Positions 11,263-20,019 of a DNA stretch of 64,000 nucleotides are shown here, piece after piece. Origin of the DNA: Acetonema longum DSM 6540 (GTDB lineage: Bacteria; Bacillota; Negativicutes; Sporomusales; Acetonemataceae); contig NZ_AFGF01000081.1 in the NCBI RefSeq assembly GCF_000219125.1, positions 1-64,000 of the forward strand, in the 5' to 3' direction. Within the stretch, counting starts at the first letter, position 1; each line of letters starts with the position of its first letter. The position numbers and the translations under genes are program-made. The notes below the pieces were generated by a model, which saw only the letters and a program-made list of their open reading frames with translations, was not told the DNA's origin and did not search any database.

Positions 11263-11284
11263 GGATCTGTATTGCTACAGATCC
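11263..11284 (-). terminator. Terminator of the tRNA-Arg pair
   Basis: A perfect 9-bp stem with loop TTGC lies 11 bases after the tRNA-Arg(CCT) gene. On the minus strand it is followed by CTCTTTTAG. Confidence 0.6.
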
Positions 11285-11294
11285 TTGGTATCAC

Positions 11295-11371
11295 TGGTGC
11301 GCCCGGGAGGACTCGAACCACCGGCACGCGGTTTAGGAAACCGCTGCTCTATCCACCTGAGCTACGGGCGC
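11295..11371 (-). tRNA. tRNA-Arg (anticodon CCT)
   Basis: The cloverleaf was folded by eye. The acceptor stem is GCGCCCG / CGGGCGC, the anticodon loop is TTCCTAA with CCT, the T arm has GGTTCGAGTCC, and discriminator A with CCA is encoded in the gene. It would read AGG codons. Confidence 0.93.
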
Positions 11372-11403
11372 ATGAAAACAAGTCTTTCGGCCGAGCTGTA
11401 AAG

Positions 11404-11480
11404 TGGCCTGCCCGGGAGGATTCGAACCTCCGGCCTTTTGATTCGTAGTCAAACGCTCTATCCAGCTGAGCTACGGGCAG
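11404..11480 (-). tRNA. tRNA-Arg (anticodon ACG)
   Basis: The acceptor stem is CTGCCCG / CGGGCAG, the anticodon loop is CTACGAA with ACG (inosine expected at the wobble base), the T arm has GGTTCGAATCC, and discriminator G is followed by an encoded CCA. It lies 32 bases upstream of tRNA-Arg(CCT), probably in one transcript. Confidence 0.93.
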
Positions 11481-11606
11481 TCATGAAATAATCGACAAAG
11501 AGCATTGTAACATATTTGCCAGACAAAAGTCAAGCAACCGCTTCGACGTCGGGGAGCACCGCCCATTATCTGGAATTCATGCTGCCTGTTGAAAATGTGA
11601 CTTATT

Positions 11607-11713
11607 TTATCCACAGGTTTCCGGAATCACAGTGCTTAATTTTTGTTAAAAGCACGCTTCCTTCTTTAGTTTATCCACAATTTTATGCGTTTTGGGGATA
11701 ATTCTGTGGATAA
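11607..11713. promoter_or_regulatory. Cluster of DnaA boxes
   Basis: Three perfect TTATCCACA boxes lie within 107 bases: 11607-11615 (+), 11671-11679 (+) and 11705-11713 (-). A one-mismatch copy is at 11693-11701 (-). The surrounding gap (11481-11719) holds no gene. No dnaA or dnaN gene is nearby, so a DnaA-titrating or DnaA-regulated site is likelier than oriC. Confidence 0.6.
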
Positions 11714-11719
11714 TGTCGG

Positions 11720-12034
11720 TTACTGTCCCATTTGGTAACTCAAAGGGCGACTCCAATCCACAAAAACGCCGGTATGCTCCCACAGCCGGGTCAGAGCCAG
11801 TGTGAGATCTTCCAGAGTATCCAAGGGGCACAATTCCCGCGGTACGAAGTTTTGAACGCTTTTACCCGGTACCTGCAGCCGCAGTTTTGTCTTCAAAAAG
11901 GTCTCCACTGCCTCACCTTTAGCCGGATTATGCAGTACGACTTTGGCAGTCTTGCTCGGAAGGTCGTATTCGATATAACCGTAATCCAGGTTGTGGTGTA
12001 TGGCTACCTGAAATGTATTTTTTGTATTCTGCAT
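11720..12034 (-). CDS. Small protein of unknown function
   Basis: A 104-residue soluble protein of mixed charge that I do not recognise. The start chosen is ATG 12034, preceded by GAGGAGGG at good spacing; the longer frame from 12094 adds an unlikely basic leader. It has no signal peptide, membrane segment or cysteine motif. It lies 73 bases downstream of the lactate racemase gene on the same strand and may be co-transcribed with it. The DnaA-box cluster begins just past its stop codon. Confidence 0.65.
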   Translation of the reverse strand: MQNTKNTFQVAIHHNLDYGYIEYDLPSKTAKVVLHNPAKGEAVETFLKTKLRLQVPGKSVQNFVPRELCPLDTLEDLTLALTRLWEHTGVFVDWSRPLSYQMGQ

Positions 12035-12107
12035 GAGTTCCCTCCTCATTCTTTTGCCATGAAACACGCTCTTATCATACAATCGAAACCACAAACTGTA
12101 AAGAACA

Positions 12108-13397
12108 TTATGCGAGCACCGGAACCGTATTGCCGCCGTCCGGCATGAGGATAACGGTATAATCCGGCTTCTTCAGGATATTTTCCGCCATTGCCAGAGC
12201 TTCTTCCAGAGCAGCGGCCGGTAGAAAACCGGCTTTAATCGCAAAATCCCGATTTTCCGGCAGCGTCACCAGGATTTGGGGAACCCGTCTTAAATCATAG
12301 CCGCACTTTAAGGCTACAAAGCCAGGTACGGTAAAATCCTCTCTAAGATGCCTTTCCCTCTCCTGCAGATCAGCATGCCCGAACCAGCCGCTGAAATCAG
12401 GCGGTTCGCCGATATCAACGCACTCTAACAGCAGAATAATAACCCCGTCGTCCTTCACTGCCATCAGGGCATTATCCACTGCCTTGGTCCCCTGATACAG
12501 ATTAGCGTCTTTGGGATAGCCTCCGGCGGAGACAATCACCAGATCGGCTTTTTCCCGCAGCGGCACTCCGTATAGTTCAGCAATCACCCGGCATCCTTCC
12601 TGCCAGGCCTTATCCCAGTGCCCGCCGATAAAGCGGGCGAACTCCCCGTCCGCTGTCGTAATCACATTAAGTAAAAAAGCCGGATCCAAAAAAGCCGCAA
12701 TCTCCATCAGATCTTCATGCATGGGATTGCCGGCCAGGCGGCCGCTTTCCGCTGTGGGGCTGATGCCTTGTCCCACCTCAGGATGCAAACAAAAGCGATG
12801 ATTTTCCTGGATAGTGGAATAGCGGGACACCCCCGGCACAATTCCCTTGCGTCCGCCGCCAAAGCCGGCCATGGAGTGGTAGGCTATTCCTCCTGTCAGG
12901 ATGACCTTGTCGGCCTCGACTACCTGCCGGTTAAGATAAGCCCGGGTGCCCCGGGAGGTTGTTCCCATATAGACGAAATCCGCTTCCTCACGGGCATAAC
13001 TCTCCACAATCCGGACCCGTTCGACCGCTTCTTTCCCATAGGTGTGAAGATGTTCTGCCGGTGTGTGCCGGCGATGAGCTCCCAGCGCCACAACCAAGGT
13101 GATATCCCGGTCAGAGATCCCGTACTCATTCAATTCGTCCAGCAGGCAGGGAAGAAATTTTTCGTAGTGAATCCAGGCGCGGGTAATGTCACTGACAATG
13201 ACGGACACTTTGTCCCCTGTTTTGAGCAATTCCTTAAGAGGCGGCCTGCCGGTCGGCTGCCGCAAAGCGGTCTGAACGCCGCTCCGGATGTCGGCAACAG
13301 GATCGGTCTTTTTCCCTTGAATGATTTGCAGGACTCGTTTTTCGGGAAAAGATGCCTGCAAGGTAGTTTTTCCATAGCGTAATGGTTGCTGTATCAC
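12108..13397 (-). CDS. larA: Nickel-dependent lactate racemase family protein (LarA)
   Basis: A 429-residue LarA-family enzyme. LarA interconverts D- and L-lactate or related 2-hydroxyacids using a nickel-pincer nucleotide bound covalently to a lysine. His108, His174, Lys184 (in GGGRKGIVPG) and His200 fall at the same numbers as the catalytic and cofactor residues of Lactobacillus plantarum LarA. The cofactor-making larB, larC and larE genes are not in the window and would have to be elsewhere. LarA homologues act on several 2-hydroxyacids, so the substrate is open. It is preceded 24 bases upstream by the exported-protein gene. Confidence 0.85.
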   Translation of the reverse strand: MIQQPLRYGKTTLQASFPEKRVLQIIQGKKTDPVADIRSGVQTALRQPTGRPPLKELLKTGDKVSVIVSDITRAWIHYEKFLPCLLDELNEYGISDRDITLVVALGAHRRHTPAEHLHTYGKEAVERVRIVESYAREEADFVYMGTTSRGTRAYLNRQVVEADKVILTGGIAYHSMAGFGGGRKGIVPGVSRYSTIQENHRFCLHPEVGQGISPTAESGRLAGNPMHEDLMEIAAFLDPAFLLNVITTADGEFARFIGGHWDKAWQEGCRVIAELYGVPLREKADLVIVSAGGYPKDANLYQGTKAVDNALMAVKDDGVIILLLECVDIGEPPDFSGWFGHADLQERERHLREDFTVPGFVALKCGYDLRRVPQILVTLPENRDFAIKAGFLPAAALEEALAMAENILKKPDYTVILMPDGGNTVPVLA

Positions 13398-13421
13398 TAA
13401 CGATGTCCTCCTGTATCAGAG

Positions 13422-13835
13422 CTATGCTTTTTCGGGAGAGTGATAATACGATTTTTCGTGCACGGTGATCTCCTGGGAAATGCTATTTTCCTTGTTGTCG
13501 CCGATCATAACCATACTGGCTCCGGCGGTCAGGCCGATCACCTGATAGGTATTTTTGCTCTGGGGGACAACCCGGATCTTTTGCTCATAGCTTATAATTC
13601 TGTAGGGTTCAACCCCACCGCCTACCGTCATGAGAATTGATTCTCCCACGTACAGTTTATCGGCTGACAGCCGGATGGTTAAAGGCTGTGAACGGCTGTC
13701 ATCATACGCCGGTCCGGTACGCCGGCCGCCTTCTTCCTCGGTTGGGTCCTGGGCACCGGCAGCCCAGCCCGGAACCGTGAAAAGACAGATGGCACTCCCT
13801 AGAAGGACCGCTATGCCAAGCGCCTTGATCTGCAT
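13422..13835 (-). CDS. Exported protein of unknown function
   Basis: A 137-residue protein with a clear signal peptide (a hydrophobic run after MQIKALG, cleavage near GWAAG). It continues with a charged linker and a roughly 80-residue beta-rich domain of Ig-like or pilus-chaperone flavour (LTIRLSADKLYVGESILMTV). ATG 13835 is preferred over GTG 13844 because GAGGTG precedes it by six bases. The function is unknown. It lies upstream of larA on the same strand, and no lipobox is seen. Confidence 0.65.
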   Translation of the reverse strand: MQIKALGIAVLLGSAICLFTVPGWAAGAQDPTEEEGGRRTGPAYDDSRSQPLTIRLSADKLYVGESILMTVGGGVEPYRIISYEQKIRVVPQSKNTYQVIGLTAGASMVMIGDNKENSISQEITVHEKSYYHSPEKA

Positions 13836-14368
13836 ACTGCACACCTCACTTTCTTGATGGACAACCCGAAAATCCTGATCAGAGCCGCATAACCTTGCCT
13901 AACCGGCTTCCGGCTTTTTTGCCTGCGGTATCATTCAGTCTTCCGTATAGTTGCCGCCCTTACATGATGGCTATTGGCTTTATTATATACTCAGTATACT
14001 GGGATGGCTAGAAAAAATTTCTAGATACTAGCAACGAACTCAAATGATAGACGTGACTCCCCAGAACCCAAAGACGCACACTACTTTTACGACAATTATG
14101 ACTAAACCACTCTCAATTGTACTATTCTCTCTAATCAAGTCACGATTATTCCTGTTTTTTGGATCACGCGCCGCTAAGACCGGAGCCATGAATCAAAACG
14201 GCTGCCTGTAAGTATGATAAAAGAAAAATGTGGAAAAACCATGTGGAGTTTTTGAACAGCTTGTGAAACCGGGAGAAATAAAAGCCAGAGCAGCATTCCT
14301 GCTGTTCCGGCTCAGGTCACCGCTACATATTTCCGGGAAATAATGAATGCCGCCACAACGGCTTTGGG
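13836..14368. other. Intergenic stretch
   Basis: About 530 bases, AT-richer than the flanks, between ppk and the exported-protein gene. Apart from the ppk terminator at 14276-14315 I see no gene, RNA or clear repeat in it. Confidence 0.5.
14276..14315 (-). terminator. Terminator of the ppk-ppx operon
   Basis: On the minus strand AGCC, CAGCA, GGAA, TGCTG and GGCT form a hairpin followed by TTTTATTT, about 55 bases after the ppk stop codon. Confidence 0.6.
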
Positions 14369-16504
14369 TTACTCCTTTTTACGGTACATGGGTTTCAGCT
14401 GCTTATCCAGCGGCAGGCGGCCGGCTTTGCCGGTTTCCAGGGCCTGGCGGTACAATTGCGCCTGACAGTTGATGGCAGTGCCGGCGCCCTTGCTTCTTTT
14501 GTCAGGCCTGCGGTAGACGCCATCGCTGCGCATGATACGGGCTTTCTGGTTATCCGCCAGCATCAGGTCCAGGATACTCTTAATCCGGGCAATATGCCGC
14601 GGATCATCCACCGGGAAAAATAATTCCACCCGGAAGTCCAGGTTGCGGGGCATCCAGTCAGCGCTGGACAAAAACACCTTTGCATCGCCGCCGTTGGCGA
14701 AATAAAAAACCCGGCTGTGCTCCAAAAACCGTCCGACAATACTGCGCACCGAAATGGTTTCGCTGATCCCTGCCAGCCCGGGCCGCAGCACGCAGATGCC
14801 GCGAACGATCAGATCGATCTTTACCCCTTTGCTGGAAGCCTCGTACAGTTTCATGATGATCTCTTTATCTAAGAGTGAATTCATCTTGCCGATGATATAG
14901 GCCGGCTGACCGGCTTGAGCCCATTCAATCTCCCGCTGGATAAGTTCCAGGATGCCCTGGCGCAGGCCAAGGGGCGCCACCACAAATTTGTTCCAGACGG
15001 GCGGATCAGAGTAACCGGACAGCATATTAAAAAAAGCTGAGGCATCCACGCCGAACTGGTCATTGGCGGTAAACAGGCCAATGTCGGTATACAGCCGGGC
15101 TGTTGAATCATTGTAGTTGCCGGTGCTTAAATGGACGTAACGCTTGATGCCGCCGCTCTCCCGCCGGACAACCAGAGTGATCTTGGCGTGAGTTTTGAGC
15201 CCCACCAGGCCATAGATTACATGACAGCCGGCTTCTTCCAGGCGACGGGCCCAAAGGATATTATTTTCCTCATCAAAGCGGGCTTTCAATTCCACCAGCA
15301 CTGTGACCTGCTTGCCATTTTCCGCCGCCTGGGCCAGGGCGCTCACAATGGGTGAATTGCCGCCGACACGGTACAGGGTTTGCTTGATGGCCAGCACGTC
15401 CGGATCCACTGAGGCTTTAGTGATAAATTCCACCACCGGTTCAAAGCTTTCATAGGGAAGATGTACCAGGATATCCTGTTCCCGGATGACCTCAAACAAG
15501 TGGCCTCCCGCCATAACATCTTCGATGCCGTTTAGGTCCGCCGGCAATTGAGGCGTCAGAGACTGATACCGCAGATGTTCAAATCCGGGTAGATCGGCAA
15601 ATTTCATAAAACAGGTGGCATCAATCGGCCCGGGTATCTCAAAGATCTCTTGGCCACCTACTCTGACGGAATCAATGACAAAATCCCGCAGCATACGGTC
15701 TTTTGCCTTGCCGATTTCCAGTCTCACCGGCTGACCGTGCCGTCTCTGCCGCAGGGATTTCTCCACTTCCGCCAACAGATCCTCGGATTCCTCTTCGTCA
15801 ATGAACAAGTCGGCGTTGCGGGTAATCCGGAACAGCACCGCATCTTTCACGGCATACCCCAAAAACAGGTGTTCACAGTATGTTTGAATAATCTCACCTA
15901 AAAACACAATTTTTTTCTTGCCCCCCGCCTTTCCCGGCAGGGAGACCTCCACCAACCGGGGCAGCACTGCCGGCACCTGGACAACAGCCGTACTGGTATC
16001 ACCCTTCTTATCGGTCAAAAGCACCGCCAGATTGAGGGTGCGATTGGCCAGAAAAGGAAACGGGTGGCTGGCGTCAACCGCCAGCGGCGTAATCACCGGA
16101 TAAATGGTATAGTGAAAATAGTTTTTAACCCATTCTTTTTCTTTAGGGTTGAGCTTCGATACGATGGTGAATTCAATCCCCTGTTCCGACAATTCCTGCA
16201 TGATCTTTTTCAGGGAATGATACTGGTTTTGGACCAGTTCATTGGTCGCGGCATAAATTTCCTGTAATTGCTCCCGGACAGACAGGCCGGCCAAATCAGT
16301 CTTATTGACGCCGCTCTCCAGCTGTTGCTTCAGTCCGGCCACCCGGATCATAAAAAATTCATCCAGATTGGAACTGGTGATAGCAATAAATTTGAGCCGC
16401 TCCAGCAGCGGCTTGTCTTTATCCATAGACTCTTCCAGGACCCGTTCGTTGAACTTCAGCCAACTGATCTCCCGGTTGAGAAAATATTCCTGTGCTGAAA
16501 ACAT
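14369..16504 (-). CDS. ppk: Polyphosphate kinase 1
   Basis: A 711-residue Ppk1 of normal length. It builds polyphosphate from the terminal phosphate of ATP and can run in reverse. The N-terminal domain starts FLNREISWLKFNERVL, and the catalytic core has the His motif HLSTGNYN and the second GLKTHAKITLVVRRE histidine segment; both phospholipase-D-like halves are present. It starts five bases after the stop of the upstream Ppx-like gene, so the two form an operon that couples synthesis with a Ppx-like protein. Confidence 0.97.
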   Translation of the reverse strand: MFSAQEYFLNREISWLKFNERVLEESMDKDKPLLERLKFIAITSSNLDEFFMIRVAGLKQQLESGVNKTDLAGLSVREQLQEIYAATNELVQNQYHSLKKIMQELSEQGIEFTIVSKLNPKEKEWVKNYFHYTIYPVITPLAVDASHPFPFLANRTLNLAVLLTDKKGDTSTAVVQVPAVLPRLVEVSLPGKAGGKKKIVFLGEIIQTYCEHLFLGYAVKDAVLFRITRNADLFIDEEESEDLLAEVEKSLRQRRHGQPVRLEIGKAKDRMLRDFVIDSVRVGGQEIFEIPGPIDATCFMKFADLPGFEHLRYQSLTPQLPADLNGIEDVMAGGHLFEVIREQDILVHLPYESFEPVVEFITKASVDPDVLAIKQTLYRVGGNSPIVSALAQAAENGKQVTVLVELKARFDEENNILWARRLEEAGCHVIYGLVGLKTHAKITLVVRRESGGIKRYVHLSTGNYNDSTARLYTDIGLFTANDQFGVDASAFFNMLSGYSDPPVWNKFVVAPLGLRQGILELIQREIEWAQAGQPAYIIGKMNSLLDKEIIMKLYEASSKGVKIDLIVRGICVLRPGLAGISETISVRSIVGRFLEHSRVFYFANGGDAKVFLSSADWMPRNLDFRVELFFPVDDPRHIARIKSILDLMLADNQKARIMRSDGVYRRPDKRSKGAGTAINCQAQLYRQALETGKAGRLPLDKQLKPMYRKKE

Positions 16505-16509
16505 TTATA

Positions 16510-18072
16510 TCATCGCCTCCGTCTCTGCAGCGTGGCTTTCACACCAAAAACATCTTCAAAAAAATAGGATTTGTCAATAAACGTCCATTCTTCCAGTGAC
16601 ATATCCTCCCCGGAGTCTGCCGTAATCAGGAGTTCGTCTCCCTTGCAGATCAATTCCAGGGTTTCCAGGTCGACTTTCTGACGATGACTGCGGTCAATGG
16701 CATCGGCAAGGCGGATGATCGCCGACAGTTTGGCGGTTATCACTTTTCGTTCCGGACTTAGAACGGCAAAGTGAGCATCTACGGAGGACGGCGTTCCTTT
16801 AGAGTGATAATGAGCCACATTGGCAATAATCGCTTTATCTTCTTCGGAAAATCCTAAAATATCAGAAGAGATGATCAGCCGGTAAGAGTAAAAATAATGC
16901 TGTCTCAGGCTGACGAATTTGCCGATATCATGCAGGATGGCCGCTACTTGCAGCATGAGTCTCTCCTGTCGTCCCAGTCCGTGGACTTTCCCCAGCATAT
17001 CAAACAATAAAAGGGCTATCTTCTCTACCCTATGAGAATGGCGCTGGTCATACTGATACTTTTCGCCAAGAGATATCGCCAGGCTTTCAATCTGCCCTTC
17101 CACCACATCCAGAAACGGATCGGCAGTTTTTTCGGCCACATGCAAAGCAATCAGTCCGTCGCTGAAGTGATCATCAGGAACCACAATCTCCTCGATATTG
17201 GCCAGGGAAAGGATTTGTCCGTATAACACAATCGTCGGCAGCACCATTTCCGCTTTCTGCTCCGTGAGAGAAAACGCCTGTATCAGCTGCGGCAAGTTAA
17301 GGGATTTGACCCGCTCATACAGTTCTTTAAAGTCCGTCGGGTTAATGTAGGCTAACTCTTCTGATTGTTCCCGTCCCAGCATCTTCAAAAGCAGCCGGGT
17401 TTCCGTGCCGGCCAGGATCAGGTACCTGATTTTTTGATGCTTCAAGGCCTGCTCCACCGGTTCGATGATACTATAGATATATTGGGACAAGGCCTCATGA
17501 AAATAGACGGATTCCCGCTGATACTTGGCGAACCGTTCCTTGATGCGCAAGATGCCGACATGGATGTTTTGCTGGTACTTCAATTTATGGTCTTTATATA
17601 AAGTAATGCCTAACCCGCCGGAAGAGATGTCCACAAACAGGAGCGCCTCCCGGGTCTGAGTCAGGCCGTTCCGGTCCATGGCCCGAAATAAGGCAATGTA
17701 TTTATAAAAGATTTCCTGGGGCATATCCACGACCTCTACGTCAAAACCGGTTTTAATCCGGATCTGATCAATAATATACTGCTGATTGGTGGCTTCACGC
17801 AGGGCAGTGGTCGCCAATAACCGGTAATCCTTCACGCCGTATTCGTTCATCATCCGGCGGTATCCTTTCAGCAACTCGCAAATCTCACGGACAGCGGCAA
17901 AACTGATGGTGCCGGTTTTAAAGGTTTCCTCGCCGAGAGCAACGGTATAAGTGGCGCGATCAATCAGCTTCAGATCCTGCAGCGACTGATATTCCACCAG
18001 TTGAATCGTCACCTGCTCTGACCCCACATGAATCGCCGCAAAATAGTTTTTGTCCCTGGTTGGTCTGCGCAT
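16510..18072 (-). CDS. Ppx/GppA-like protein with HD domain, degenerate active site
   Basis: A 520-residue protein in which an ASKHA (Ppx/GppA) domain (about 1-310) is fused to an HD domain (LHDIGKF, HYHSK). Family motifs are altered: the first phosphate loop reads IHVGSEQ where the family has D-x-GSNS, and the second reads DISSGGLG where the family has DLGGGSTE. The LATTALREATN segment is intact. Loss of the first Asp and the glycine loop suggests weak or lost exopolyphosphatase or pppGpp hydrolase activity, perhaps leaving a sensing role. ATG 18072 follows AGGAGGTG; a frame from 18174 would add an implausible leader. It lies directly upstream of ppk. Confidence 0.85.
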   Translation of the reverse strand: MRRPTRDKNYFAAIHVGSEQVTIQLVEYQSLQDLKLIDRATYTVALGEETFKTGTISFAAVREICELLKGYRRMMNEYGVKDYRLLATTALREATNQQYIIDQIRIKTGFDVEVVDMPQEIFYKYIALFRAMDRNGLTQTREALLFVDISSGGLGITLYKDHKLKYQQNIHVGILRIKERFAKYQRESVYFHEALSQYIYSIIEPVEQALKHQKIRYLILAGTETRLLLKMLGREQSEELAYINPTDFKELYERVKSLNLPQLIQAFSLTEQKAEMVLPTIVLYGQILSLANIEEIVVPDDHFSDGLIALHVAEKTADPFLDVVEGQIESLAISLGEKYQYDQRHSHRVEKIALLLFDMLGKVHGLGRQERLMLQVAAILHDIGKFVSLRQHYFYSYRLIISSDILGFSEEDKAIIANVAHYHSKGTPSSVDAHFAVLSPERKVITAKLSAIIRLADAIDRSHRQKVDLETLELICKGDELLITADSGEDMSLEEWTFIDKSYFFEDVFGVKATLQRRRR

Positions 18073-18375
18073 ACGCCGGAAGCACCTCCTGCTCATTTTT
18101 ATTATTTCGACGGACTTTATTGAAAATCCCTCTCGTAGGGCGATACATTTGTTAACATATTGTAAACATTGCAAGATCCTTATTCACAAAAAAGCGCGGC
18201 TGATTCCGGCGGATGAGGGTTAAAATATGAAATAGGAATTTGGACCGTACCTTTCCGAACGCCAGGTACAAGAGTCCCAGCGGCAATCCGGGATAAATTT
18301 CTCAGATTCCTGACGATTGAGAAAGGATTTTGCCAAAAACAGCGGAATATTTTATGGTACGTGAGGAGTGATGAT
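18073..18375. promoter_or_regulatory. Divergent spacer between two Ppx-like genes
   Basis: This should hold the promoters of the ppx-ppk operon (minus) and the second ppx gene (plus). A small inverted repeat with arms GTACCT / AGGTAC sits at 18247-18269. I could not place confident -35 and -10 pairs. Confidence 0.4.
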
Positions 18376-19884
18376 ATGACTCGCCTAGCCATTATCGATT
18401 TAGGCTCCAACTCCGCCCGCCTGATTGTTATGCACATCTATCATAATGGCGCCTATAACTTAGTATACCATCAAAAAGAACCTGTCCGTCTGAGCGAAGG
18501 CATGAGCAAGGAAGGCTGGCTTCAGCCGCCGGCCATGGAGCGGGCCATCGCCACCCTGAAAATATTCGCCCACATGTGCCGGCTATTTGCCGCGGATCAG
18601 ATCCTGGCCGTGGCCACAGCCGCCGTACGCACTGCCGAGAATGGCCGCGATTTTTTAACCAGGGTTCAGGAAGAGACAGGCATCCAGTTTGAAGTAATCA
18701 GCGGCGAAACGGAAGCCCTGCTTGGTTATATTGGCGTCATCAATACCATCGACATTAAAGACGGGCTGTTATTTGACTTAGGCGGCGGCAGCACTGAACT
18801 GACTTTAGTCCGTGACCGCAAACCGGTGCAGGTGATCAGCCTGCCTTTCGGCGCCGTCTTTCTGACCGAACGGTTTAAGACTGAGGACCGGGTCACGGAA
18901 GCTCAGCTCATTCAGCTGCGTCAGTTTGTGCTGCAGCATCTGGATCAGATTCCCTGGATCAGAAAACTAAACCTGCCGCTGGTTGGTGTGGGCGGTACAG
19001 CCCGCAATATTGCGAAAATGGATCAAAAACGCAAAAATTACCCCTTCAACAAGCTCCACAACTATCGCTTGGGACGTCTGTCGTTCGAAGATCTATGGAA
19101 AACCCTGCTGGCAACCACGTTAAATCAGCGGCGAAAACTCCCCGGCCTGAGCGCCGAGCGCGCCGATATCATCGTCGCCGGCTCCACCATTGTCAAATGC
19201 CTGTTTGACATCAGTCAGGGGACCCATTTGATCATCAGCGGCTGCGGTGTACGGGAAGGGCTGTTTTTCCAAAACTATCTGCCCCGCCAGGGCGAGGCGG
19301 AAATCATCGAAGATATCTTGAGTCACAGCACGGAAAATATGCTGTATTTCTATAAAGGTCATATCGATCATGCCCGCCACGTTACCCATCTGGCCACCTG
19401 CCTGTTTGACAGCCTGCAGGCAATTCACGGTCTGGACAGCCGTATGCGCAGTCTGCTCCGGGTTGCCACCCAGCTGCATGATATCGGCATCACGATCAGC
19501 TACTACGATCATCCCCGTCATAGCGCCTATTTGGTGGAGAATGCCCGGGTATTCGGTCTGACCCACCGGGAACAAATGATGGCAGCTGTAGTGGCCGGCT
19601 GGCACAATGGCCTGACAAAATTTGTCCGCAACCGGATTTACGGTGAATTTTTTGATGAAGCCGATTGGCAGGCCGTCCGAAAAATGGCGCTTTTTTTGGC
19701 ACTGGCGGAAAGCCTGGATACTACCCAGATGCAGCTGATCCCGGATATCGCGGTCTATCTGTCCGAACAAAAAGCGACCTTGCATCTTTTGGGCAGCAAC
19801 CCTGCCCCTATCGAGCGTCAATCCGCTGAACGGCATATTCGCTGGTTCCGCAAAGAAATGGGAATGGATATGGTCCTGGAATAG
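18376..19884 (+). CDS. ppx: Exopolyphosphatase / pppGpp phosphohydrolase family protein with HD domain
   Basis: A 502-residue Ppx/GppA protein with canonical motifs. These are IDLGSNSARL at the start, ATAAVRTAEN, the catalytic-Glu segment ISGETEALLGYIG, the DLGGGSTEL loop and GVGGTARN. A C-terminal HD domain follows (QLHDIG, then GWHN). It would release phosphate from polyphosphate or convert pppGpp to ppGpp. ATG 18376 is chosen because GAGGAG lies seven bases before it. It is transcribed away from the ppk operon and is the likely active partner to the degenerate paralogue there. Confidence 0.93.
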   Translation: MTRLAIIDLGSNSARLIVMHIYHNGAYNLVYHQKEPVRLSEGMSKEGWLQPPAMERAIATLKIFAHMCRLFAADQILAVATAAVRTAENGRDFLTRVQEETGIQFEVISGETEALLGYIGVINTIDIKDGLLFDLGGGSTELTLVRDRKPVQVISLPFGAVFLTERFKTEDRVTEAQLIQLRQFVLQHLDQIPWIRKLNLPLVGVGGTARNIAKMDQKRKNYPFNKLHNYRLGRLSFEDLWKTLLATTLNQRRKLPGLSAERADIIVAGSTIVKCLFDISQGTHLIISGCGVREGLFFQNYLPRQGEAEIIEDILSHSTENMLYFYKGHIDHARHVTHLATCLFDSLQAIHGLDSRMRSLLRVATQLHDIGITISYYDHPRHSAYLVENARVFGLTHREQMMAAVVAGWHNGLTKFVRNRIYGEFFDEADWQAVRKMALFLALAESLDTTQMQLIPDIAVYLSEQKATLHLLGSNPAPIERQSAERHIRWFRKEMGMDMVLE

Positions 19885-19912
19885 CGTAAACCAACCGGCT
19901 GACATGTCGGGC

Positions 19913-19935
19913 AGCGCCCTGAAGGGTGCTTTTTT
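19913..19935 (+). terminator. Terminator of the second ppx gene
   Basis: The hairpin AGCGCCC-TGAA-GGGTGCT is followed by a T-run, 29 bases after the stop codon. Confidence 0.75.
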
Positions 19936-20019
19936 ATGCACTTTTTATGGTTTCCTATATTAATTATGCCGCAATATGTGTAAAATATAGGAAGATATGT
20001 ACCGGTGGAGGTTATGAAG

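Noticed and set aside
11607-11713. The DnaA-box cluster as the chromosome origin
   Set aside because: No dnaA, dnaN or other origin genes are nearby and no long AT-rich unwinding element is evident; kept only as a DnaA-binding cluster.
12717-13382. A 221-codon frame antisense to larA
   Set aside because: The minus strand encodes a complete LarA with catalytic residues; the antisense product has no recognisable feature.
14041-14275. Possible riboswitch before the exported-protein or ppk genes
   Set aside because: Some short pairings exist, but no known aptamer motif was found and both flanking genes point away from using it as a leader.
19120-19941. A 273-codon frame antisense to the second ppx gene
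   Set aside because: It is a mirror of a high-GC coding gene, with no ribosome site, and it reads through the terminator hairpin.
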